From: Enterococcus hirae ATCC 9790
GTDB lineage: Bacteria > Bacillota > Bacilli > Lactobacillales > Enterococcaceae
Length of the DNA: 64,000 nucleotides
NCBI RefSeq assembly: GCF_000271405.2
Contig: NC_018081.1
Coordinates: 1,740,073-1,804,072 of the forward strand
Reading direction: 5' to 3'
Each line of letters begins with the position of its first letter. Position 1 is the first letter of the stretch. The position numbers were made by a program, and so were the translations under genes. This document shows, piece by piece, positions 55,718 to 63,540 of this stretch. The notes below the pieces were generated by a model. The model ran no database searches and was not told where the DNA came from. It was given only the letters and a program-made list of their open reading frames with translations.

Positions 55718-57009
55718 ATGAAGTGGCAAAGATTATTGTCAAAAAATGTACAAAATCTATTTATATTGATCCATCAAATGAAAGATTTATCGTGGAAAAA
55801 AACGGATCTAGCAGAAAAACTATTAGTTGATGTGAAAACGATCGATCGATATTTAAAAAGATTAGAAGAAGGAGATTTTCCGATCCAACTGATTCAACAT
55901 AAAAAAAGCGTAAAGCTGATTTATAATAAAGGCTACAGTGAGCCCTATTTATTGTTTGATTTTCTGATCCACTCCTCATCCTTTTGCTTATTGAAGGATT
56001 TGATTTTGAACACGGAGTATCAACAAGAGTATGATCGCTCCTCACAAGAGCGTCTAAGAAAATGGCTGGGGGAATATCATTTGTCTTTTTCTTATCGAAA
56101 ACAACAACTTTATGGTTCTGAAAGAAAGATACGCTATCTTTTTTTCTGTTTTCTTAAAGATTTTCCCCTCTTTTTTATTGGGGATACAGAACAGTCTTTT
56201 TCCGAATTATTTATCCATTTGTTGGAGACACGTGCCCAAAATGCCGAAATCAAAATATTAGACGAACATCGCACGCTTTTTTTTGAACTTTTTCCAGAGT
56301 TGTTATTCCGACACGAACAACGGTTATCTGTCCGCGAAAAAAATTACCGCTGTATCGTTCGTTTAAGTTGCAACATCATTATCGAAAAATACTGGAAAAA
56401 AATTGAAGAAACGAAAATCTACCGAAAATTAATGACCTTAACAGAGAAATTGGATTCGTTGTTTTGGTTGGCTAGTGAATTTGAAAGTACGAATAAAACA
56501 ACGATTACGCGAGTTATCTATCAAGAGTGGCTCCGTTACTCAATTGGACTACACGAAAGAGTAGTCAAAGAGGAATTTCATGAGTATCAGGAAAGCTTGC
56601 GTTTGGTGCCGAATGTTAATGAAAAACTTTATCAATACCGGATGGCTTTACAACAAGCACTTACATATCCATCGTATGAATGGGGCCTACTTTTACTTAA
56701 AGTTTTGCAAGAAAGAGGATACCTGGAAATCTATCCACCAGAAGTAAAAATCGTCTTTTTTTTCGTTACGATCACGAGGAAGCGCGCCGCCTAGCTTCTG
56801 TTCTGGATAAGACCTTGCGACATCGAAAACGGACCTCCATACATGTTTGTACTCGATCAATCCCTCCAAGTTATGCACAATTGATTATTACGGACCATTT
56901 TTTTCCATTAAATAATAGTAAACATCAAAAGACTTATTTCTACCAACCTTCTTTTGGGGTAGATCGTCTACTATCAGATATTGATTATTGGATTGATACG
57001 AAAAATTGA
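55718..57009 (+). pseudogene. Second Mga-type regulator, frameshifted at a T8 run
   Basis: The first frame (55718-56794, 358 residues) has an N-terminal helix-turn-helix (WKKTDLAEKLLVDVKTIDRYLKRL) and PRD-like helical regions. After KIV it leaves frame at eight T plus C (56756-56764). A -1 shift continues FFRYDHEEARRLASVLDKTLRHRKR to the stop at 57009. The restored protein has about 430 residues, slightly short for the family. The site reads T TTT TTC, a canonical slippery heptamer in the right phase. It could be a mutation, phase variation, programmed shift or sequencing error. Confidence 0.72.
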
Positions 57010-57031
57010 TTTTTATCATATGAAAAGGGTG

Positions 57032-57040
57032 TGTTATAAT
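57032..57040 (+). promoter_or_regulatory. Extended -10 promoter of the Phd-like gene
   Basis: TGT plus TATAAT (57035-57040) without a well-spaced -35, 29 nt before the start codon. Confidence 0.6.
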
Positions 57041-57068
57041 AAAGAAGATGAGTAAAGGAGGATGTCTT

Positions 57069-57647
57069 TTGGATTTAAAGAAATTAGAAGTTCCTACATC
57101 TTCAATCACTGAAGTAAAACGATCACCGATGGATGTATTTGATCAGGCAAGAAAAGCTGAAACCGGTGTATATATATTTAATCGTGAAAAAGTTGCAGGA
57201 GTGATGTTGACACAAGAGCAATATGAAACACTGTTACAAGAATTAGCAGATTTACGTCAGAAGGCAAATGAAGAAGTACAGGCACCTATAGAAAGTAATG
57301 AACTACTTGGAAACTACGCTGACCAAACAGCTGCTGTCGTTTCGACTTCTGATGGTCTAGATGAGCTGGTACAAACACTGAAACGTTATTTGATTACTGG
57401 TGTAACGATTTCTGCTAAAAACTTAGATGAACGAATGGTTACACTAGGTTTCATTACGAAAAAGACGGGCTTTGGAGGAGTGGTCGATATGTTAAACGAA
57501 TTGACCGCAACTGGAAAGATCAATTATCAGTTACGTAGAAAACCAAACAGTCGTACAGTAATTGCCGAGATTATTGGTGAACAAGACAGTCAATCACAAT
57601 TATTTGATAAAATTATTATAAAAAAAATCTATCTGCATGAACTTTAA
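57069..57647 (+). CDS. Phd/YefM-like domain protein with C-terminal winged-helix region, no toxin partner
   Basis: A 192-residue protein. TTG 57069 lies 7 nt after AAAGGAGG. Residues about 10-60 (SITEVKRSPMDVFDQARKA, then YIFNREKVAGVMLTQEQYETLL) have the pattern of Phd/YefM antitoxins. Residues about 110-175 look like a separate helical or winged-helix domain (GFITKKTGFGGVVDMLNELTATGKI). Antitoxins of this family are usually 80-90 residues and sit next to a RelE or Doc toxin. No such gene is adjacent. It may be a stand-alone regulator. Confidence 0.6.
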   Translation: MDLKKLEVPTSSITEVKRSPMDVFDQARKAETGVYIFNREKVAGVMLTQEQYETLLQELADLRQKANEEVQAPIESNELLGNYADQTAAVVSTSDGLDELVQTLKRYLITGVTISAKNLDERMVTLGFITKKTGFGGVVDMLNELTATGKINYQLRRKPNSRTVIAEIIGEQDSQSQLFDKIIIKKIYLHEL

Positions 57648-57797
57648 TGAATAGCGTAAATTTTTATTTTTTGCTTCTTTCGGTGCTATGATTTTTCAGA
57701 CTTTTTTACAAGGATCAATGAGAAATCATAGCTGATTTTCTATAAAAATTGGGTGGTTACCGATCCTTTGCTAGTCATATTTTTTCGATTCACTGAT

Positions 57798-58142
57798 TTA
57801 ACGAGTGAAAATTCTTGCCCAAAAAGCCCCAAGAATTTGAGGGATCAAATACAAAACCGAAAGCAGTAAAATCAGTTGGGTTGGTTTGAATGGCTGGTAA
57901 AAGAAATGCCAATCAGAGTAATAGTGACAAATCAAATAAGAAATGAATGTTGAACTAATATTAATAAAGAAGAGAAAGAGTAACTGTTGCTTTTTCTGGA
58001 AGCTAAAGCCAGCGTAAAAAGACAGAAAAATCAAAAAAATCAAGCCAAAAACAGAATGATACCGATAATCTAGTAGTAAAGAGAAGTACACATACGGAAT
58101 GAAAAGTAAGAGCAAAATTAATTTTTTTCCATGATTTTTCAT
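57798..58142 (-). CDS. Unrecognised small membrane protein
   Basis: A 114-residue protein with about four hydrophobic helices, beginning MKNHGKKLILLLLF and ending with a basic tail (WARIFTR). ATG 58142 follows GGGGGAA; the TTG 15 nt earlier overlaps that site. It is divergent from the next gene. Family and function unknown. Confidence 0.6.
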   Translation of the reverse strand: MKNHGKKLILLLLFIPYVYFSLLLDYRYHSVFGLIFLIFLSFYAGFSFQKKQQLLFLFFINISSTFISYLICHYYSDWHFFYQPFKPTQLILLLSVLYLIPQILGAFWARIFTR

Positions 58143-58347
58143 GGTGTGTTCCCCCAATCAGGTGAATCCGATTTCTTCTACTTTCATTCTAAAATCAACC
58201 AGCTAATAATCAAACACTTTTTTGAAATTTGTAGATTAAATGAATAAACTCTCATAGCCTTATCTCTAAAAAAAAGATTTTCCCCCTAATTTTTTTAGAG
58301 AAAACGCTTATAGTAGGTGAAAGAAAAAATCGCGTAGGAGTAAAGTG

Positions 58348-58833
58348 ATGAAAAAGAAAATAAAACTTGAACAATTGTATTTATTTTTTGGTTTTTTTCC
58401 AATTCTGCTGTTGCCGTTTACTTGGGTGAATGCCGTTGTTCAGGGAGCAGAAATTTTGGGGCTAATTCATGGTACTGGGATTGTAGTATCGAAAAATTTT
58501 CCAATTTTAACACTATTCTATTTTTTAGTGAGTATGAGCTTGATTTTGACAAATAAATTTATGAATAGTTATAATTGGCATTTGATTCATTTTTCTTGTA
58601 TGTTGGTTTTTACTTCCTTTTTTTCTATTCTGCCACGAATCATTGTTGGACCGAATGGCTTAAGTGAAAGTGGATTGAAAGATACAGGGGAAACTTCGAT
58701 GTACTTTTTGACCATTAAACCAAGTTTTTATCTAGCGATTCTTTCGTTTTTATTAGCAGTCATTTTTTATTCTATAGCAAAATTAAGAATAGAAGAAAAA
58801 CTGTCCGGCGAAGTTAATAAATTGGTTCAATAA
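58348..58833 (+). CDS. Unrecognised four-helix membrane protein
   Basis: A 161-residue protein. ATG 58348 lies 7 nt after TAGGAG. Four hydrophobic helices lie near 10-28, 48-66, 78-95 and 122-143, and the C-terminus is charged. An extracellular loop follows helix 3 (RIIVGPNGLSESGLKDTGET). I do not recognise a family. A terminator follows. Confidence 0.6.
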   Translation: MKKKIKLEQLYLFFGFFPILLLPFTWVNAVVQGAEILGLIHGTGIVVSKNFPILTLFYFLVSMSLILTNKFMNSYNWHLIHFSCMLVFTSFFSILPRIIVGPNGLSESGLKDTGETSMYFLTIKPSFYLAILSFLLAVIFYSIAKLRIEEKLSGEVNKLVQ

Positions 58834-58839
58834 AGAGGA

Positions 58840-58880
58840 AACATTGTGAGCAAATGATAGTAGCGAACAGTGTTTTTTTT
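58840..58880 (+). terminator. Terminator of the small membrane-protein gene
   Basis: AACATTGT (58840-58847) pairs with ACAGTGTT (58867-58874, one G-T pair), then a T run. Confidence 0.75.
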
Positions 58881-59102
58881 GCTCTTTGTCAAAGATTTTT
58901 GATCCCAAAACAGGCGTTGGCAGGATTCGACATTTTGAAAACACTGTACAAAAATACCTGAAAGGATGGAAGAAGCAAGGTTGCCTGAAGAAAATCAAAT
59001 ATAAAAGAATAAATAACTGAATGCACTAATATTCTGCAAATGAAATATTTCTTTTCATGTAATAATCAACCTTTTTTAAGCAAGCTAAAGATCTTCATTC
59101 TA

Positions 59103-59111
59103 TGATATAAT
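59103..59111 (+). promoter_or_regulatory. Extended -10 promoter of the candidate toxin mRNA
   Basis: TGA plus TATAAT (59106-59111). The -35 is poor. The mRNA leader would be about 90 nt. Confidence 0.65.
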
Positions 59112-59162
59112 ATTATTGTAGAAAGTTTGTGGCGGTTTGGCAAATCCAATTGAAGGAGCGTG

Positions 59163-59267
59163 GTGCCTATGGGCTTATTAGCTTATCGGACGTACTCTTT
59201 AGAAAGGAAATGCCTGATTTGTTCTCATTGGATCAAATCATTGCTATTATCGGAGCAGCAGCAGTAG
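59163..59267 (+). CDS. Overlapping leader ORF of the candidate toxin mRNA
   Basis: A 34-codon frame from GTG 59163 (or ATG 59169) follows the good site AAGGAG (59153-59158) and overlaps the candidate toxin start by 58 nt in another frame. It begins MPMGLLAYRTYSLERK. Translation of it could open the weak toxin start, as mok does for hok. No protein family is recognised. Confidence 0.4.
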   Translation: MPMGLLAYRTYSLERKCLICSHWIKSLLLSEQQQ

Positions 59268-59341
59268 TAATTACTGCCGTAGCGAAAGCTAGCGATTCGA
59301 TTTTAGCTTGGTTAAAGTTCAAAAAAGAACAAAAAAAATAG
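59210..59341 (+). CDS. Candidate type I toxin, 43-residue membrane peptide
   Basis: ATG 59210 opens a 43-residue peptide: a short polar start (MPDLFSLDQ), one hydrophobic helix (about 10-25, IIAIIGAAAVVITAVA) and a basic tail (LKFKKEQKK). This is the build of holin-like type I toxins such as the TxpA and Hol_Tox groups. Its AAAGG site is only 2 nt from ATG, so translation alone should be weak. The stop codon is part of the terminator hairpin of an antisense RNA from the other strand. The family call is by architecture only. Confidence 0.6.
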   Translation: MPDLFSLDQIIAIIGAAAVVITAVAKASDSILAWLKFKKEQKK

Positions 59342-59447
59342 AGCCGTCTCAACTTTTGGCAGAGTAGACAGGCTCTAAACTTGTTAAAAAATGCCATCCG
59401 CTTTGAACGGACTACACATTAAGGGCTATGTTAGCGCATAGCTCCTT
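59331..59447 (-). ncRNA. Candidate antisense antitoxin RNA
   Basis: On the minus strand TATAAT (plus 59454-59459) would start an RNA of about 115-120 nt near 59447. It contains two small hairpins and ends at a perfect intrinsic terminator: AGAGCC plus GTCT (59340-59349) pairs with AGAC plus GGCTCT (59366-59376), with eight U templated by 59331-59338. The end lies inside the 3' part of the toxin gene, giving tail-to-tail overlap as in txpA/ratA. The -35 is weak. Confidence 0.55.
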
Positions 59448-59459
59448 TATTTAATTATA

Positions 59460-59761
59460 GTATATCGTAGATAGAGAAGAAAGAAAAGGATTAAAGGTTA
59501 GTTTTGATATAAATTAACCTTTATTTTTGGGCTTTTTGTCAAATGACGTTGGTAAAGAGAAAGTCTAGAATCATTTGGCCAGAAAGAAGAAAACTTCTTT
59601 CTGTGTTTTTTTGGTTAAAATAGTTTTACGTGACGGATAATGGTTTAAAGGATTTCAGGGGGGCTCTTCTCTCTGTTTTTACATCATAAAAAATTTGTCG
59701 GTGAATTTCACCAACATCAAAAAGTACGAAGCCTTTTTATTTGGCTTCGATTTACGATAAC
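59460..59761. other. Gene-free region between the toxin locus and pstS
   Basis: GAAGCC (59729-59734) and GGCTTC (59743-59748) form a small hairpin. No gene is visible. Confidence 0.4.
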
Positions 59762-59825
59762 TTTACATAAATTAACTTGATATTTACACCTTCAATATGC
59801 AGGATTTACAGTAGATTGCTACAAT
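59762..59825 (+). promoter_or_regulatory. Pho-box-like promoter of pstS
   Basis: TTTACA-like hexamers stand at 59762, 59772, 59783 and 59805, that is steps of 10, 11 and 22 bp, the spacing of Gram-positive PhoP boxes (TTAACA-type repeats). An extended -10, TGC plus TACAAT (59820-59825), follows. It indicates phosphate-starvation activation by PhoP. Confidence 0.65.
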
Positions 59826-59854
59826 TTACTTGTAAATAAGAAAGGGGTATATCA

Positions 59855-60745
59855 ATGAAAAAAGTATTATTTTCTTTAGGTGTTTTAGGTCTTATGTTAG
59901 CTGGCTGTGGTTCCGGTTCTGGTAGCACGGATGGCTCCGCAGCACAAAATAATTCTGCAACTTCTGGCGATCAAGTCAAAATCGTGGCTGTCGGATCTAC
60001 TGCGCTCCAACCTCTAGTCGATGCGGCACAAGAAAGTTTTGTCCAAAAAAATCCCAACTATCAAATCTCTGTCCAAGGTGGCGGAAGTGGTACTGGGTTA
60101 AGTCAGGTCGAGTCTGGGGCAGTGACGATCGGAAACTCAGATGTCTTTGCTGAGGAAAAAGAAGGCGTAGATGCAAGTAAAATAAAGGATCATAAAGTTG
60201 CGGTGGTAGGTATGGCGCCAATTGTCAATAAAGACACGAACGTCAAAAATATTACAAAACAGGAATTAATTGATATATTCACTGGGAAAATTACCAATTG
60301 GCAAGAACTAGGTGGGAAAGATGAAAAAATCAATGTCATCAATCGGGCAAATGGTAGTGGTACACGAGCTACTTTTGAAAAGTGGGGATTAGATGGTGCT
60401 ACTCCAGTACAATCACAAGAACAGGATTCATCAGGAACTGTTCGACAAATTGTTAGCCAAACTCCTGGCGCGATCAGCTACCTTGCTTTTTCTTATTTGG
60501 ATGATAAAACACAGGCTTTAAGTATTGATGGTGTAGAACCAAAAGAAGAAAATGTTGCTGACAACAGTTGGAAAATTTGGTCTTATGAACATATGTATAC
60601 AAAAGGTGAGCCTTCCCCAGAAGTTCAAAAATTTTTAGATTATATGATGACAGACGAAATCCAACAAGGACCGGTGAAAGAACTCGGTTACTTACCAATT
60701 ACTGCGATGAAAGTAGAACGTGATGCTGAAGGAAACTTAAAATAA
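59855..60745 (+). CDS. pstS: Phosphate-binding lipoprotein PstS
   Basis: A 296-residue substrate-binding lipoprotein. The signal peptide ends in LAGC with the lipidated Cys18, followed by a Gly/Ser-rich linker. Phosphate-site motifs are GSTALQPLV, GGGSGTGLSQV, GNSDVFAEE and NRANGSGTRATFEKW. GAAAGGGG precedes ATG 59855. It feeds phosphate to a PstCAB transporter, but those genes do not follow: a terminator and a P-type ATPase do. Confidence 0.93.
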   Translation: MKKVLFSLGVLGLMLAGCGSGSGSTDGSAAQNNSATSGDQVKIVAVGSTALQPLVDAAQESFVQKNPNYQISVQGGGSGTGLSQVESGAVTIGNSDVFAEEKEGVDASKIKDHKVAVVGMAPIVNKDTNVKNITKQELIDIFTGKITNWQELGGKDEKINVINRANGSGTRATFEKWGLDGATPVQSQEQDSSGTVRQIVSQTPGAISYLAFSYLDDKTQALSIDGVEPKEENVADNSWKIWSYEHMYTKGEPSPEVQKFLDYMMTDEIQQGPVKELGYLPITAMKVERDAEGNLK

Positions 60746-60774
60746 GCAATCATGTACTCAAATCTGCTACCCCT

Positions 60775-60809
60775 AAAAGTGTGCCTTTAACGGGCATGCT
60801 TTTTTTTTA
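60775..60809 (+). terminator. pstS terminator
   Basis: AAAAGT plus GTGCC (60775-60785) pairs with GGCAT plus GCTTTT (60793-60803, two G-T pairs), then a T run. Confidence 0.82.
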
Positions 60810-60874
60810 GCTATTTCCTGCAAATGAATATGACAGTAATGAAAGATATTTATTAGTCATTTCATAGGCTTTTT

Positions 60875-60902
60875 TTTACAAATGTATTAAGGTAAATATA
60901 AT
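60875..60902 (+). promoter_or_regulatory. Promoter with a cop-box sequence over the -35
   Basis: TTTACA (60875-60880), 16-nt spacer, TATAAT (60897-60902). TACAAATGTA (60877-60886) overlaps the -35 and is identical to the second box of the cop operon. Confidence 0.6.
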
Positions 60903-60926
60903 ACTAATAATCGAGGTAAACGGTAA

Positions 60927-63392
60927 ATGAGAATATTTAGTCATCAAACGGAAGTTGAAAAAGATCAAACTTCAGTTAAAAATATTACAAGATATGCTCC
61001 CGATTATCGAGAGGGGCTAACAGATGAGCAAGTTGCAGAACGAGTGCATGCTCAAGCAACAAATGAAACGATCGACCCATCATTTAAAACGAACAAACAA
61101 ATCGTTTTGCAAAATATATTTACTTATTTTAATTTGATTTTTATCGTCTTAGCAGTTTTATTATGTCTAGTTAGTTCCTATAAAAATTTGACTTTTTTGC
61201 CAGTGATTCTTGCAAACACGGGAATTGCTATCTATCAAGAGATTCGCTCAAAAAAGATATTAGATAATTTGAGTGTACTGAATGCAGCAAAAGTCACAGT
61301 CGTAAGAAACGGCGCAGCCAATAAGATCGATATGGAGGAATTAGTTTTAGATGATGTCATCTTGCTCGAAACGGGTCAACAGATTCCTGCAGACGGTTAT
61401 GTCTTAGACGGTAAATTACAAGTCAACGAAGCACTTTTGACAGGTGAAGCAGATGAGATCGTGAAAGAAGTAGATGATTATTTGATGTCAGGGAGCTTTG
61501 TCGTTTCTGGTAAGGCTTATGTACGATTAGACAAGGTTGGCTATGACTCTTACATCTCCCAATTAACAGCAAAAGCAAAAAAAATGGGAGGAGGCGAACA
61601 ATCAGAAATGATTGCTTCGCTGAATAAATTAATCAAATGGATCGGGATCATTATTATTCCCATCGGCATAACCTTGTTTTCACAAAGTTACTTTTTTAAT
61701 GGCAACACGATCAAAGAAAGTGTGGTAGCCATGGAAGCAGCTTTAATCGGGATGATACCAGAAGGCTTGTATTTATTGACAACGATCGCTCTAGCAATGA
61801 GTGCCGCTCGTTTAGCTAAGCAACGAGTATTATTACATGATATGAAAAGCATAGAGACTTTAGCAAGGGTTAATGTACTATGTGTAGATAAAACGGGAAC
61901 TATTACTGAAAATCAGATGTCTGTACAAAAACTAGTGATTGCTAAAAATGAGCAAGCGGAGCAACAGGCAACTAGGATTCAAGAACTCATTTCAGATTAT
62001 GCTAAAGCTATGGCAAATGACAATGCGACGATGCAAGCAATCAAAACGTACTTTAATAAGCCTACAGATCAAGAACCTTTATCTATCTTGCCTTTTTCGT
62101 CGGTACAAAAATTCAGTAGCGTAACATTTGCGGATGGGGTCTATGTATTAGGAGCGCCAGAAATGGTTTTACGTGAACGTTTCGAAACAGTTAAAAATGA
62201 ATTTAATCAATATGCTGATCAGGGCTATCGTGTGTTGGTTTTCGGTAGTTACCAAGGAATATTGAGCGAAGCACTTTTAGAAGCAGAAGTGATTCCGCTT
62301 GCTTATCTTTTGATTGCCAACCCAATTCGAAAAGAAGCCCCTGACACATTTGCTTATTTTAAGGAACAAGGGGTAGCAATCAAAGTGATTTCAGGGGATA
62401 ATCCGCAGACCGTTTCAACTGTCGCATTACAGGCGGGCATTGCTAATGCAGACCAATATATTGATGTTTCTCAACTTGCTGAGGAAGATTATCTCTCAGC
62501 AGTGGAAAAATACACCGTATTTGGACGGGTAAAACCTGAACAAAAAATGCAGTTCGTTCAGCTTCTTAAACAAAAAAATACAGTCGCGATGACTGGTGAT
62601 GGTGTCAATGATATTTTAGCAATGAAAGAAGCTGATTGTAGTATCGCTATGGCTTCTGGCAACGAAGCAACGATCCAAGCTGCGCAAGTTGCCTTATTAG
62701 ATTCTGATTTTTCTAGAATGCCTGAGATCGTAGCAGAAGGTCGGCGAGTTGTTAATAATATTGAACGATCTGCTAGTTTGTTTTTAGTAAAAAATATTTT
62801 TTCTTTCTTACTTTCCGTCTTTTCTGTCTTGTTCGCACTGACTTATCCGTTGGAGCCTTCTCAAATTACCTTGATTAGTCTGTTTACGATTGGTTTGCCA
62901 TCGTTTTTACTTGCTCTTGAAGAAAACAAAAATCGAATTGAAGGAAAGTTTATTGTGAATGTCTTAGAAAAAGCCATTCCTGGTGGGCTAACAGATATGA
63001 CTGTCGTGGGGACTTTAGTGGTAGGCGGTGTCATCTTGCATTTGAACAAGACAGATGTTTCCACTGCTTCAACGATGCTACTGACAGCGGTTGGTTTTCT
63101 CGTACTCTATAAAATTTGTCACCCATTGAACCAATTCAGAGGGCGGATCATTTTATTTTGCGCAGCAGGTATCTTATTTTCAGTCGTCTTTCTGCATAAA
63201 TTATTTTCTATCTCCGCTATTTCACCCGTTTCGATTCTGTTGCTTTTGATTCTATTTTTTGCGGCGGACTCGATTTTCCGGCAGTATTCGCGAATGATTG
63301 AAAATTACAGCCAGTTGAAGGATGGAAAGAAAAAACGGTCTATTTGGTTCTGGCTCAAAGTGCTGTTTTCAGTAGACAATAAACACGATTAA
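60927..63392 (+). CDS. P2-like cation-transporting P-type ATPase, substrate unknown
   Basis: An 821-residue P-type ATPase. TGEA (172-175) stands in the actuator domain, PEGLY (278-282) in helix 4 and the phosphorylated Asp321 in DKTGTIT. There is no HMA domain and no CPC motif, so it is not a P1B heavy-metal pump. The PEGL motif points to hard cations such as Ca or Mg, or Mn. Ten or so membrane helices include a C-terminal group. Proteins of this kind occur in streptococci and enterococci. A cop-box sequence in its promoter hints at copper-linked control. Confidence 0.82.
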   Translation: MRIFSHQTEVEKDQTSVKNITRYAPDYREGLTDEQVAERVHAQATNETIDPSFKTNKQIVLQNIFTYFNLIFIVLAVLLCLVSSYKNLTFLPVILANTGIAIYQEIRSKKILDNLSVLNAAKVTVVRNGAANKIDMEELVLDDVILLETGQQIPADGYVLDGKLQVNEALLTGEADEIVKEVDDYLMSGSFVVSGKAYVRLDKVGYDSYISQLTAKAKKMGGGEQSEMIASLNKLIKWIGIIIIPIGITLFSQSYFFNGNTIKESVVAMEAALIGMIPEGLYLLTTIALAMSAARLAKQRVLLHDMKSIETLARVNVLCVDKTGTITENQMSVQKLVIAKNEQAEQQATRIQELISDYAKAMANDNATMQAIKTYFNKPTDQEPLSILPFSSVQKFSSVTFADGVYVLGAPEMVLRERFETVKNEFNQYADQGYRVLVFGSYQGILSEALLEAEVIPLAYLLIANPIRKEAPDTFAYFKEQGVAIKVISGDNPQTVSTVALQAGIANADQYIDVSQLAEEDYLSAVEKYTVFGRVKPEQKMQFVQLLKQKNTVAMTGDGVNDILAMKEADCSIAMASGNEATIQAAQVALLDSDFSRMPEIVAEGRRVVNNIERSASLFLVKNIFSFLLSVFSVLFALTYPLEPSQITLISLFTIGLPSFLLALEENKNRIEGKFIVNVLEKAIPGGLTDMTVVGTLVVGGVILHLNKTDVSTASTMLLTAVGFLVLYKICHPLNQFRGRIILFCAAGILFSVVFLHKLFSISAISPVSILLLLILFFAADSIFRQYSRMIENYSQLKDGKKKRSIWFWLKVLFSVDNKHD

Positions 63393-63418
63393 CAGATAGA
63401 CAAAACAAAAATGAGAGT

Positions 63419-63469
63419 GGGACAATAGTCAGAAAAAAATCTGATTATTGCCCCATTTTTTTTTGATTT
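63419..63469 (+). terminator. Terminator after the P-type ATPase
   Basis: GGG, CAATA and TCAG (63419-63432) pair with CTGA, TATTG and CCC (63441-63454) with two mismatches, then a T run. Confidence 0.8.
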
Positions 63470-63540
63470 TAAGGTACACAAAAAGCACACAACCTTGTAT
63501 GATTAAAGTGCCTAAACAAAAAATCAAAGGAGTGTGCCTT

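Noticed and set aside
50086..60886. Idea that every TACANNTGTA is a CopY site
   Set aside because: About two chance matches are expected in 64 kb at this base composition. Only the two cop-promoter boxes are firm; the one at 60877 is kept as a hypothesis because it lies on a -35.
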